Assembly: GCF_000143415.4 (NCBI RefSeq)
Contig: NW_003314301.1
Location: 530,336-594,335 of the forward strand
Length of the DNA stretch: 64,000 nt
DNA from: Selaginella moellendorffii
Lineage: Eukaryota; Streptophyta; Lycopodiopsida; Selaginellales; Selaginellaceae
Direction: 5' to 3'
Shown here: positions 33,197 to 45,001 of the stretch, one piece after another
Layout of the letters: each line of letters opens with the position of its first letter
Position numbering within the stretch: position 1 is the first letter of the stretch
Program-made: the position numbers and the translations under genes
Notes under the pieces: model-generated
What the model was told of the DNA's origin: nothing
Seen by the model: only the letters and a program-made list of their open reading frames with translations
Database searches by the model: none

Positions 33197-36100
33197 CTAT
33201 CTCTCCATCATGTCGTCTGACGGCAGGCTGACTTTCTCGCTCTGTTGATCCGTCTTGTCGGTTAAGAGGAGAAGCTGCTTGGACTCCTCCTCCTCTCTGA
33301 GCAAGCTTTCTTGCAGGAGCTCGAGAAAAGCCACGACTTTACCCATGGAAGGACGTCTTGAAGGCCAATCGGAGGTGCAGTGAAGCGCCAGTTGCATCAT
33401 TTGCACTAGAACTGGTCCCGAAGAGGGGCTCAAAGACACGAGCTCGCTGTCGAAAGTTTCCATGCCTTTGCCTTGCTGGTTCATAGCTTTCACCCATGTA
33501 GTCACGCTTACAATCTCTCCCAGGTTCCCCAAGACGAGTGGCTTTCTTCCCGTGAGCAGCTCCAGGAGAACGATGCCAAAGCTATACACGTCTGTTTTCT
33601 CCGAGAGTCTGCACGTCGAAACCACCTCCGGGGCGATATATCCCAAAGTTCCGGCTATGCCTGTCGTGAGATGAGTGGCATTGTTCTCGACGAGCCTCGC
33701 CAGTCCAAAGTCGGCGATGTGAGGCTCCATGTCCGAGTCTAGTAAAATGTTGCTCGACTTCACGTCCCGGTGGATGATTCTAGGCGAGCAGCCTTCGTGC
33801 AAGTAGAGTAGGCCTCGAGCAGTCCCCACAGCAATTCTAAGACGAGCCATCCAGCTTAACAACGTTGATGGAGAGGCAGAGGCGACACCACCACCGTGGA
33901 GCACGTCGTGCAAACTTCCACATGGCATGTAGTCGTAAAACAGGAGTTTTTCCTGAGCGCTGCAGTAGAACCCCTTGAGCGACATCAGGTTCCTGTGCTT
34001 GATGAGACCAAGAGTGCTTATCTCCGCTTCAAAAGATGGATCATTCGCAACGTTCTCGTTTCGCAGCCGCTTCACTGCCAAGTGCGAGCCATCGGGTAAA
34101 ACTGCATCGTAGACGGCTCCAAAGCCGCCCTTTCCCAGCAAGTGGGAATCGTCAAAACCGCCTGTTGCAGCAACGATGTCGTCGTAGTCGCAAACAAAGT
34201 TGTTGACGAACACCACCATCTTGCCGGGAACATTTTCTGACGGATCATACGTGACTTGAACTGGACGCAAATGGAACCACTTGGCCAGCAAAACAACGAA
34301 GACCAGCACCGCCAACACTGCCACAGCCGGCCCGAGTACTGTAAGCCATTTCTTCCAGTTGTGAAAGTCTGCAAGCGTGTTAGCAGCCTCCCCTGTTGGA
34401 TCTGCTGCTGAACACCTCGGGAAAGGGAGCGGAGGACCGCAGAGCCCGGTGTTTCTAGTAAAAGAATCCGCCTGGAACCTCAAGAAACTTCCGAGTCTCG
34501 GTATCTCCCCAACAAGCCCGTTGCTCGAGAGGTTGAGGAGCATCAAACTAGAGCAGTTGCAAAGAGTTGGCGGAATTGTACCAGTGAAGTTGTTCTTGTC
34601 CAGCAGCAGCACCCTTAAGAACAATAGAGAGCCAAGACTCGAAGGTATGTTGTCGGACAGTCGGTTAGAGCTCAGGACAAGCTCGCGAAGGTCACGTATC
34701 GCACCGACTCTGGCAGGAATGCTACCGGAAAGCATGTTTCCTTCCAAGTTCAGCACCTGTAGTTGAGCTAGCGAGTCCAAAGTTGGAGGTATGACTCCCG
34801 TCAGCTTGTTGTGGGCCATGCTTGCGAATTGGAGAATAGGAAGTGTTGTCAACTCCGTCGGAATCGAGCCTTTGAGAGCGTTATCGTTGAGAGCCAGGGA
34901 TAGAAGGCTCTTGCAGAGCCCGATTTGCGGTGGAATCTTGCCTGTCAACCCGTTGAAGCTCATGTCTAACGTTTGAAGGTGCGTCAACAGGCCGAAACTT
35001 TCTGGTATGGTGCCTGTCAACCTGTTGTGTCCCAGCCGGATAGCAATTAAGCCCGAGCAGTTCCCCAAACTCGACGGTACTTTGCCTTCAAGTTGGTTGT
35101 TTTCCAAAACCAGAGAAGCCAGGAACGAAAGGCTACCGAGCTCCTCTGGAACAGTGCCCGTCAGGAGATTATCCGCAAGGTTGAGCACCGTCAAGAGCGA
35201 GCAGTTCCCAAGCTCGGGTGGAACAGGGCCAGAAAGATAATTTCCGCTCAAGTCCATGGCCGACTGGTCCGAAACAAAGTGGACGTGCTCTGGAAGGCTG
35301 GAGTAGAGAGGAAACTGCAGCAGACCGAGTTCTGGTGGGATTGCACCGCTTAAAGAATTGTTGTTGAGGAGAAGCTGCGACAGCCCGGTTAGAGAGCTCA
35401 GTTCTCGAGGAATTGTACTTGTGAGGTTGTTGTTTCCCAGGTTTAAAAACCGCAGCGACCGGAGCTGTCCAAGCTCCGGAGGAATACTTCCTTGAAGCTT
35501 GTTTTGCTGAAGAAAGAGTGCCTGCAAGTTTGGGAGGAAGCCGAGCTGCTTTGGAATGGAGCCCGTCAACTCGTTGAAATCGAGGTCCACCTGAGTGAGC
35601 ATTTTGAGGTGCTCGAGGTCCGCTGGAATGTGTCCACTCAAGCTGTTGTTAGGAAGGTACATGAGCCGTAGCGAAAAGAGGAGGCCAACCTCGTATGGAA
35701 TTGCTCCAGAAAGCCGATTGTATCCCAGTGACAGTACCTCCAAGCGAGAGAGAAGAGAAATATCTGGAGGGATCGGGCCGGACAGATTGTTGAACTGCAA
35801 GTCGAGATGAACCAACGACGTCATGTTCCCGAGCTCTGGAGGAATGCCGCCCGAGAGCTGGTTGGAGCTAAGTTCCAGAATCTCCAAGCTCTGTAAGTTT
35901 CCAATCTCTGGAGGGATCGGACCCTGGAGATTGTTGGAGAAGAGCCTGATAGCCGGAGGCCCGTTGAAGTACGCGTTGGTCGGATTCGAGGAGCAATACT
36001 TTTGAAGACAAGGCAGAAGGCCAATCTCGGGTGGTATCAATCCCGACAAATTGTTAGAGTCGAGGTAGAGCACGCGTAGCACCGGAAACGATCCAATCGC

Positions 36101-37004
36101 AGGAGGGATGGAACCCGAGAGACTGTTCTCCGACAGCACCAGAGCTTCCAAGTTGGTCAGGTTGGCGAGTGTTTCAGGGATGCTACCTGTGAGCTCGTTG
36201 GAGAAGAGTAGAAGAACTGCCAGCTTCTTGAGCCTGCCTAGCTCCGGTGGTATCGGTCCAGTGAGATAGTTGCTGTGGAGGTAGAGTGCCTCCAGGGCCG
36301 TTAAGTCGCAGAGCTCGGCTGGAATCTTTCCAACAAGCTGGTTTTGCTGGAGATAGAGCACTGTAAGCTGTGTCAAGTTCCCAATCTCTGGAGGAATAAC
36401 ACCAGTGAGGCTGTTGTTTGCAAGTGAGAGTGCCTAGAAGATGGCAAAGTCAGAACAAACTCCAAAGAATAGAGAGAACTTTTTTATTCTTCTTGAATGA
36501 AAACCATACCTTGAGCTTTTGAAGAGATCCAAGCTCCACTGGAATCGTTCCCCACAGGAGATTACTCGAGAGATCGAGCGATACCAAGTTTTGGAGAATG
36601 CTGAGCTCCACTGGGATTCTCCCCGAAAGCCTGTTCCCGGGAAGAGCTAGCTTCTCGAGCTTGGAGAGAGAGCCAATATCACCCACCAGGAAGCCACCAT
36701 CGAGAGAAGCCTTTGGCAGCACGATCGACACGACTTGGACGAGGCCAGTGGAGTTGTCCCGGTGGCATTTGATCCCCACCCAGCCCTGCGCGCCGCAGGG
36801 CGTCCCCTTGGATGGATCCCAGCTCACCAGATGCTCGGCCATGTCGTTCCAGGCGGATTTGAGCGCCAGTAGCGCCCACGTCTCCTCCTCCACCTCGAAG
36901 CTCTTGATCGGGTCGGCATTCTCGTCCACAATCTCGCTCCCTGCAGCGCATATCACGAATCCCAGGGTTAGAATCGCGATGAAAGGCGCCAGATCGCTAG
37001 TCAT
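33197..37004 (-). CDS. LRR receptor-like kinase with ~20+ leucine-rich repeats
   Basis: Two exons, 36510-37004 and 33197-36433 (3732 nt, 1243 residues). There is a signal peptide ([17 protein letters not shown]), an LRRNT-type cap ([12 protein letters not shown], then [11 protein letters not shown]), and more than twenty plant-type LRRs with the LxGxIPxxLGxLxxL consensus, interrupted by a short island around [12 protein letters not shown] transmembrane segment ([21 protein letters not shown]) precedes the kinase. The kinase has the Gly loop [13 protein letters not shown], Lys in LAVKRL, catalytic loop [19 protein letters not shown] and GTLGYIAPE. All catalytic residues are present, and HRD makes it an RD kinase. 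Such proteins sense peptides, hormones or microbes at the plasma membrane; the ligand cannot be told. The N-terminal exon boundary falls between LRRs. Confidence 0.93.
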
Positions 37005-37044
37005 TGCGAGCGCAAGATCAATCTATCGATCGATCACACCGCGA

Positions 37045-37190
37045 GAAATATTTTCACATTTCTCGCGATCTCGACGATGATTCCTAGCTCCCAGCCGGAT
37101 AAAACCAGCGATCGATCAAGAACGCGAAATATTTTCACACATTCCGCTGTCCTCGATCTATCTGCGATGATTTCTAGCTCCCAGCCGGGG
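37045..37190. repeat. Direct repeat upstream of the LRR kinase
   Basis: A block containing CGCGA, ATATTTTCACA, then CGATGATT and CTAGCTCCCAGCCGG occurs twice (about 37045-37100 and 37124-37189). It lies just upstream of the kinase ATG, so it duplicates part of its 5' leader or promoter. Confidence 0.65.
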
Positions 37191-37354
37191 GATCACTCAC
37201 CTCGTTATCAAGCGCGTCGCAGAATCCGGAGAATGGGAAGAGCGTGGCGCCAGCATTCCACGATCTTTTTCCTTGCTCTCCCAAGAACCCTAGTTCTTCC
37301 ATTCTAAACAGAGAACTTTATAGTTTTACATTGGTCTTTTCTCTGTCTTATTTT

Positions 37355-40300
37355 TTACACGTCGCCGAGATGGAGAACTTGGAATGGAGCTCTCTCCACC
37401 GGATTGGGAGAAGCAGCCTCAAAATTCTTGGCAGTGGCATCGAAGTTCTTGATCGCAGCGCTCAAAGCAATGCTTGGAACGTTTTCTTTGCCATCGAAAT
37501 CGATGCTCTCGCGTCTAAGTTACAAAGAAAAACTTTAGAAAGCTCTAAACCAAAGAAGCTACGTACCTCGGACTTTCATCACACACTTTGCTTGCTGATA
37601 GTGAGCTTCTCCTGCGAGGAAGATGAAAGAAATGTAAATCTTTGCAGGAAAGAAAGCTAGTGGTTTGATCGACTAAGTACCTCGAAGAACGCACGGAGCT
37701 GACCGGCGAGGCGTCGTCCTTGCCAATCTCCAGCAGCGCTTTTCCCTCCTGGAGAAGATTTTCGTGGAGCATGAGCATCTGCTGGACCAGGCATTTGCCG
37801 TTGAGCTGCGCCCTCTGAAGCTCGCACTGGATCTCTTTCAGCTTGCTGCTGGTGATGGACGCATCCTCGTGAGAGATCGACAAGTCCCACTCGAGTCTCT
37901 CGATCTCCTTCTCGAGCCTGCGTTTTTCTACCCGGTAGTCCTCGATGCTGCCCGCGTCCTTGTCGTGCTCGAGCTTTAGCTGACTTAAGCACGACTCCAA
38001 GTCCAAAAGCTCCTCCTCTTTCACTTTCACCTCGTTTTCCAGCTCCGCACACCTGTTTTTGAGTTGCACTCGTTCCCGTTCGGCTCTTTCGAGGTTGGCC
38101 TTGGCTTTGGACACCTCGATGAGTCCCAGCTGCTGTACTGCCCACTCCGATGCGTCCAGCCTCTCATCTTTGTCTTGAGCAAATGCCATGAGCTGCGCCA
38201 GCATGGACTCCAGTTCCTTGATCTTGGCATTCGCTCCTTCCATCTTTGAACTGATCTGATTCCCAAGATCAACTTTGAGCTGCAGGCCCGAAACCATCTC
38301 CTTGCTCGATGCAAGCTTGGACTCTGCGCTGGTCAAGTCGCTGAGAAGCTGTTGTCCTCTTGCTTCGCTCCTCTTCAACTCTTCGGCAACCTTCGAGACC
38401 TTCACTTGCAAGCTTTGGACCGTAAAGTCCAGGTGGCTGTTTTTCTCAGTGAGATGCTGGATCTCTTCTTTCGCACAAGCTAGCTGGCTCTCCCGGTTGC
38501 CAAGTTCCTTGACCACAAGGTCCATGTCTGCAGACTTCGCATGGAGCTGGTCAACACCTTCCTTCAGCTGAAACTCAGTGGCAGATAGCCTCCCTTTCAA
38601 GGCTTCCACCTGCTGAGCGCTTTCGGCCCGTAGAGAGACCAATTCCTCTTCCCGGGAAGCCAAAGTCACGCCGAGAAGATCGCGCTGAGCCTTGCAGCTA
38701 TCCAACTCCGCGACCGTCTTCATGAAAGAGCTCTCCATTATCTGAAGAGCCGTCTGCATGGCTTCGGCTGCCTCTCTCTGAACCTTTGCTTCCAGCTCCG
38801 TACGACTTAAGGTAGCACACTTGTCTTCGAATGACGATGAAAGTTTCCCGAGCTCGCTGATAAGATCCTCCTCCCTTATTCGCCAGCAATTCTTCCTGTC
38901 CTCCAGTTCAACCATAGCCTGCTTAAGCCCAGTGATTCGTTCCTCTGATTCTCTTTTCTCCCTGCAAGCGACTTCCAAAGCTTCCTCCGTCTCAGCCAAT
39001 TTTGTTTCGACCGTCGCAAGCTTTTCGTCCAGAGCTGACCATTCCGCTTGTCGCGCCTTCAGGGAAGCTTCTAAAGCCTCAATGCTCGTTCTTGAAGTTT
39101 CGGCTGCCGAGTCCAGTGTCACCTTAAGGTCACGGAGCTCGCGAAGTTCGTCACTGATGCAGCAGAGCTGAGACTCTTTCTCCTCAAGAACCTTGGACAT
39201 GAGCTCCATCTCTTGATCTCTCATGTTCAAACAGCTCCAAGCGTCTGTCAGTTGAGAATCGGATATCGAGAGCTTCTCCCGGAGAAGCTGAGCTTCCGAA
39301 GCTGCTGCTGTCCGTAATTCCTCCTGCTCCTGCTGGCTTGAGCTCAATGCTGATTCCAATGCATTGCGTTCATGCATGCAACGCTGCAACTTTCCAACCT
39401 CTTCCTGCAGAGATGACTCCAAGTCTTGGCATCTTGCTTTCAGCCTGTCTACCTCCATAACAACAGATTCCAAAGCAGCATTTCGATCTTCAAGAGAAGA
39501 GGACAGTGCAAACACTTCGTCCGTAAGAGCGCGTTCTTTCTTCTCCCAGTCGGATTTTCGGATCTCAAACTCAACCAGCGATTGCCTGAACCTTTGAGCC
39601 TCCTGCTGCAAGTTCTCGTTGTCCTCGAGTAGAACTGTAAGTTCTTCATCCTTTTTAGTCAGGCTGTTCTGCGATTGCGTAAGTTTCTCTGAAAGATCCA
39701 GCAGCTGTGCTGCAGATTCAGCCAAGCGAGAGTCCAGTGTCTTCTGTAGGCGCTGTGCTGTTGTGTTGAGCTTTTTGTTTTCTCGTCGTAATTGTTCGAC
39801 CTCTTCGGACATGGCCCCGAGCTTCTCGTCTTTGATGTTCGCTTCATTCGTCAAAGCCTCCAGTTCTTCGGTCTTCGTCTTCAACCGACTGGCTAATGTT
39901 TCTAAGCGCGACTCGACCGCTGAGAGCTGCAAAACCTTCTGTTGTCGCTCATTCTCATCCTGTAGTGCTTTCAACTCTCCTTCACAAAACTCGAGAGAAG
40001 TTTGAAGATCCTCACACTTCTTCCGGTAGCACTTGAGCTCCTCAACCTTTTCTGTCAAACAGGTTGCCAGCTCCTTACATCGTTCCTTTGCATCCCTTGC
40101 GTCCTTGGTGGCAGATTTCAAAGCGGCGCATTTTTCTTCGAGAGAAATAGCGAGCTCCTGAACCTGACGAGTAAAGCTTTCCTCCTGTTTGATCCATTCA
40201 GCTTTCCTTTGCTCAAACTTCTGCACGGTCTGTTTCAGCAGCTCATTCTGCTCGACCAAAGTCTTCCTGGTTTTCAGTAGCGACTGCAGCTCTTCCTCCT

Positions 40301-40985
40301 TCTCACCAAGCTTCCCATGCAAAACGCTCACATTTGCTTCCAAGCTCGTTACTTCGGCTTCTTTCACGCACAGGCGTTTGCTCTGACCAGCTACTGTCTC
40401 TTCGAGTCTCTCGATCGTCGACTGCATGCCACGAGCTTTTTCGCGAAGCTCGACAACATCTTCGTTGAAAGAAACGAGCTGTGTATCTTTGCTCTGGACG
40501 TCCTTCTTCAATGCCTCGAGCTCCACATCCTTTGCTCGAGTTCTCTGCTCGAGGGTCTGCTCCAATGCCCGACACAGCTCCCTGTGCTTCGCAGCATCGG
40601 CAACAGCATCACCCAAAGCACCAAACTTCTCCTCTAGCGCGAAAGATAGCCTCTGGATCTCTTTGAGCGAAGCCTCTTCCTTCTCTACCGACAAGCTTCT
40701 CTGCCTCTCGAGGTCCTTCACAGCGTCACATAGCCCATCAATCTGCTCGCGAAGGGACTTGTTCTTTGCAGCCAATGCCGTTGTCTCGTCCTCCTTCTCG
40801 CCCAATCTCCCCTCCAAGCCTAAGATTTCCACTTCTTTGCGACCCAACCCCGATTCCAGCCCCCGGATCCTCTCCTCGAGCCCACCCAAGGCCGATTCTA
40901 AAACCCTATTCCTCTGCCCGAGGCGGAGTACCTGATCGTTGAGAGCCGCGATCTCCCCGTCCTTGCTCTCGAGCAGAAGATCCAT
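37355..40985 (-). CDS. Long coiled-coil protein (1169 residues), paralogue A
   Basis: Three exons: 37681-40985, 37567-37611 and 37355-37514 (3510 nt). Nearly the whole first exon is heptad-repeat coiled coil with Leu/Glu/Lys, such as LEEKESQLCCISDELREL. Near the C-terminus is a non-repetitive block, GANAKIKELESMLAQLMAFA followed by DERLDASEWAVQQLGLIEVS, that is also present in the neighbouring gene. The last exon encodes GKENVPSIALSAAIKNFDAT and ends VLHLGDV. I cannot name the family: filament-like plant proteins, golgins and myosin-tail-like proteins are possible. The ATG at 40985 is the first in frame; an upstream TTG is discounted. Extensive open frames on the other strand are shadows of this repetitive sequence. 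Confidence 0.8.
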
Positions 40986-41253
40986 TGCCCCCAAATTTGT
41001 CAGCTACACCTGCGACCAAAAGATTTCAAGCGCCGAGCTGAGCTCCAGATCTAAGCAATGCGCGAATCCATCGTACCTCTAGGCGTCGGCGCCGCATCCA
41101 CGCGCCACCGCTTCCTCTCGCCAAGCCCTAGCGACGAGATCTTCCCGCTTTAGCAGCCATTTCGAAAATGCTCTATCCCGAGGTTAAGGTTAAAAGAAAA
41201 GCTTTGTATTAACTTAGGTGTAATAAAACATTCAGTTTAAGAAAAACTCTTTT

Positions 41254-42935
41254 TTACTGTCGCTGCCTCTTTGGTATAAGGCGAACTGGTTCTTCAGTGA
41301 TCACGGCAGTATCCCTGCTCGCAAGATCAAATTCCTTCTCGGCTTTTATATCGACATTCCGGCCTCTCTTATTGCAGCTCTTGCCTTGGTCGTCGATCAT
41401 CGAGTTTTTCCTGGGAGAAAAACGTACAATCTCAACGATCTTTGAATCAAATTAAAGAACAAAGCGTACCTGAGAACTGGAAGCTCGAGAGAATTGAAAT
41501 TCTTCCCTGGAGACGAAGAGCAAAGTTTCTTGTCGTCGTGACCACGAACAAGGCTGCTCTGGAGCGAGAGCATCTTCTCCATAAGATCTTTGGTGTTCAT
41601 CTTCGTTCTCTGGAGCTCCAGATGGATCTGTTTGAGTTTGTCGTCGTGACGAGAGATCACGACGTGGTTGTTCTTGAGCTCGTCGAAACCGGCGATTCGT
41701 GATAATGCTGCGTCGTGATCTGCCTTCAAGCCATCGTACTTGGCTTGAGCTAGCTGCAAGTTTTCCTTCATCGTCTCGGCCTCGCCTTCGACCTTTCTCA
41801 ACTGCTTTCGCAGCAGTCTCGAGTATTTCTCCATGTCCGCCAGCTCGTCCTCCTTGAACTGAAGCTTCTTCTCTAGCTCGCAAATCTCCTGTTTGAGCTG
41901 GACGTGATCCTTCTCGGCTTGAGCTAGGCTGGCCTTAATCTTGGACACCTCGAACAATCCCAGCTGCTGCACGGTCCATTCGGAAGCATCCAGCTTCTCG
42001 TCCTTCTCTCGAGCGAAAGTGATGAGCTCACCCAGCATGGACTCGAGCTCCTTCATCTTCGCATTTGCTCCATCCAGCCTCTCAGCCACCTCGTTGCCAG
42101 GATCAATACTCGTCCTTAAATCCGAAACCACTTCCTTGTTGTACGCAAGGCTGGTCGCCGCGAGCATGCCCTTCAAGCGATGGCGTTCTTCTTGAGCCTC
42201 CCGGATCTCCTCCACAAGCTTCGACGTTTTCTCACGTAAATCCCCGGCCTCCTCCTTCAAACTGGAAAGCTCGGCGTCCTTTGCGAGGAGAACTTTCCTC
42301 AAGGACACATTTTCCACCAGTTTTTCTTGGAGCTCACTCGTAGCTCGATCCATTGTTTGCCTCAAGGACTGGAGCTGAGCGTCATAGGCCATTTGGGATG
42401 CTTCGCGAGCTTCTCTGCTACACCGCAGCTCCTCGATCTTTTCTCGCAGCGAGCTTTCCATCGCGCGCGACCTGTCTTTCTCGATCCTAGCCTCCACACA
42501 AGCGCTGTTCCACTCCACGCATTTGTCCTCAAGTTCCGAGGCCAGCCCCTGGATCTCATTCACGAAAACCTCCTCTTTTCTGCTCCATTCGGATTTCTTC
42601 TCCTCCCATTCTTTCTTGAGCTCCAGAATCACCCGATCTTTCCCCTCGCTCTCTCTTGCTAGCGCGGCCACTTCTTTCTGGTTGTCATCGATTCTTCCCT
42701 GTGACGCCCCCAACTTCTCCTCAAAGCTCAAGACCTGGGCTTCTTTGTAGGTGAGGCGCGTCTCCAAGGCGCGCACTCTCTGCTCCAGGGCCGCGTGCTT
42801 CTCCTGGAGCTTCCGAAATCCATCTTCCTCCTCGTCGGACTCCTCCGATTCTTTCGCTGCCGCTGGACTCTTGCTCGGATCGCCCAAGCCGAAGCGCTGG
42901 AAGCTCCTCTTCCAGATCTCGACGCTGAAATTCAT
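41254..42935 (-). CDS. Coiled-coil protein (540 residues), paralogue B
   Basis: Two exons, 41470-42935 and 41254-41410 (1623 nt). It begins MNFSVEIWKRSFQRFGLGDP, has an acidic stretch (EESDEEED), a coiled coil through ~residue 430, and the shared block GANAKMKELESMLGELITFA plus DEKLDASEWTVQQLGLFEVS. The last exon is basic and ends EEPVRLIPKRQRQ, unlike paralogue A's tail. The same block and a splice site in the same phase after the coiled coil show that A and B are tandem duplicates, about 270 bp apart, which have since diverged strongly in length. The function is not known to me; a nuclear role is possible from the basic tail but unproven. Confidence 0.8.
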
Positions 42936-43227
42936 CGCATTCTCGAGCTAGCCATCCTGCATTCCCGCGGATGGATCTGGGGCGCCTACCTGGAGATCGC
43001 CAAACCCTAGCGCCTCGACGATGTCGTGTGGGCGGGAGTGAGAAGACATGCTTCACACTTAAAGAATGATTCTTGTTCTCTCCACTTCTTGGTCTTCTTT
43101 AACGCGTCCCTGGCAGGAATCGAACCCCCGACAGTACCAAGCTAAAGATTTTTATTTTTAAATTTGGATGACGTGGCTGGTTTGCTGACGTCACTCATTC
43201 TTCCAGCTCAAGCTAGGGTTGGTGGCT

Positions 43228-43916
43228 ATGGCGCGGCGATTGCTCGTCGCGATGATCCAGCTGCTTATGATCGCTGCTGTGGCTAAGAAGGTTCGGATTC
43301 CCGATCATCTGGATGATGTCGTGGACGATGAGGAGGATGAGGAGTGGAAAATGTGGGGGAAGAAGGCCGTCTCCAAGCCCGTGTTTGATCCTCCGCCGGA
43401 CTTCACAGGTATGACGCCCGACCAGATCCAGGCGGAGATGATGAAGCGCCACATTGGTCCCGCAATGGGATTCGTCAAGCTCCGATTGGATGTTCCACGA
43501 TCAAAGGTAAGGATCGAATTTCCTTGCTTGTTCTTGTTAGTTTAGTCGGGATTTAAGTCGAGATTTTGTGAATGCTGATTAGGAGGAGCTGCCAGAGCTT
43601 GCGAAGAAATGGTCGCGGCTTCTTCGCACTGGAGGCATTGGTGCCAGAGTGACTGCCGTGGATTTAAACACCCTCATGTTTACACTAGATAGCGGAAAGG
43701 AAACCACGGAGGTATGGATTTTTCCAGTATTGATATCTTTTGTTGATCTCTTCTTTCTTTCAGCTCAAGGACTTTTTCCTAAGGCAGCCAGAAGCTTATG
43801 AAGTGAAAATTGGGCAGCAAGCTTTTAGGCGCCCCGGAGATCCTCCGCTGGAAGTTGTCATTGAAAAACGGAAGCTGGCAAAGGAGAGAAAGCAAGAGCC
43901 AAATGACGAACTCTGA
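43228..43916 (+). CDS. MESD-like ER protein (LRP chaperone family)
   Basis: Three exons: 43228-43506, 43583-43711 and 43764-43916 (561 nt, 186 residues). Residues 1-20 are a signal peptide (LLVAMIQLLMIAAVA). An acidic stretch (DDVVDDEEDEEWKMWGKKA) follows. The core FVKLRLDVPRSKEELPELAK, then TAVDLNTLMFTLDSGK and LKDFFLRQPEAYEVKIGQQA, follows the MESD pattern of a ferredoxin-like fold. The last four residues are NDEL, an ER-retrieval signal. In animals MESD chaperones LRP-type receptors; plants lack these, so the client here is unknown. The start at 43228 is chosen over an upstream TTG. A spliceable CAG at about 44004 suggests an intron in the 3' UTR. Confidence 0.75.
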
Positions 43917-44998
43917 AACTTTTCTCAAAGGTATTTTGCTCTCGAATTTTACTTCGTGTGTTGAAGTTCTTGATTAACATAGTGGTTTCTGTTTTCGTTG
44001 CAGACGATGTACTCTCATTTTGGACGTGTGGAGTGAAACCCTGGTGGCAAACCATGGTACCTCAAAGGAGTAGCCGATGTTACACGTAATCGAGGGAGCA
44101 GCGGAGGCACACTGATATTATCAACGCTGAGGTACTAAGGGGGCGATGGCCAGAAAAAATCTAGCTTCTGGTCAGGCCTCACTGGAACTCGAGGAAGCGG
44201 CAAGACGCTATAGGCCCATTGCCATTTTGAAACTTCAGGGGAAGAGTTTTTAAGTAAGCTTGCACTTAAAATGTTGATAAAAGACAACACACCTATAACA
44301 AAAATGCACACTTGAGATTTTTTATTTTTAATAAACAGATATAAACATTGTGAATTAAGCTGATGGGACACAAAGGTTATAGTGATTGAATGGCAGCTCC
44401 TCATCATTCTTTTCCATTTGGTTTGAGCCATCTTCATGTTAAGCCATCACAGACTGATAATATTAACAAAAATTCAGGAAGTAGTGATCCTCTTGACTGT
44501 GTATTCCGCAATTCGGGAAAATGGAGGTGAGTAACCTGGTTTCTTCTTTCTTTTCCTTCTTTTATTGAGGGATTAAACCGGGTTGTGTACAACTGAAGCA
44601 ACGTTTCCACCATTTCTGGCAAGAGCTGCGCCAAACCCTGTGGCTCCATGTATGTCTGATGTGCAGGACCACTGCCGCGATCGCCACCGTCAGCGCGTAA
44701 ATTCATTGTGCTTGATGCGTAGACTAAACAGTTGCCCTGACTAAACAAGGATGGCCGTGAAGTCACTTCTAAGAATTCTGGTGCCACCCTTGTAATATGG
44801 TGACTTTGACTATATGACTTATTCATACCATTGTAAAAATTTAATTGTGAGTGGAAATTTGTGGACAATTCAAAGTCTTGTGATGAAAATAATATGGTCA
44901 ATTCAAGCATGCAAGAACTTCGATATATAAGTATAACGCGAGTTCTTGATCCAAACAACACGGTGAAGTCACCCAATTCAAAGCTTCTAGATTTCTAA
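43917..44998. other. Spacer between MESD-like gene and P450 array
   Basis: It holds the MESD 3' UTR to about 44110. From there to about 44900 I find no convincing gene: the minus-strand ORF at 44434-44976 has no recognisable domain. Confidence 0.4.
44924..44930 (+). promoter_or_regulatory. TATA box of the first P450 gene
   Basis: TATATAA lies 78 bp before the ATG at 45002; the second P450 has a TATA at a comparable, shorter distance. Confidence 0.5.
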
Positions 44999-45001
44999 TT
45001 G

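Noticed and set aside
33462-35810. Plus-strand ORFs opposite the LRR kinase
   Set aside because: Antisense to leucine-rich repeats; no domain visible.
37764-40937. Many plus-strand ORFs opposite the coiled-coil gene
   Set aside because: They are antisense shadows of a Glu/Leu-rich coding sequence, lack homology-like motifs and lie within one well supported 3.3-kb exon.
43106-43139. A tRNA-like string: the minus strand reads GGGGGTTCGATTCCTGCCA
   Set aside because: It resembles the T-arm and acceptor end of a tRNA, but the D-arm and anticodon arm cannot be found next to it, so it is at most a 3' half fragment.
44434-44976. 180-codon minus-strand ORF upstream of the first P450
   Set aside because: No signal peptide, domain or splice evidence; composition is that of intergenic DNA and it overlaps the P450 promoter.
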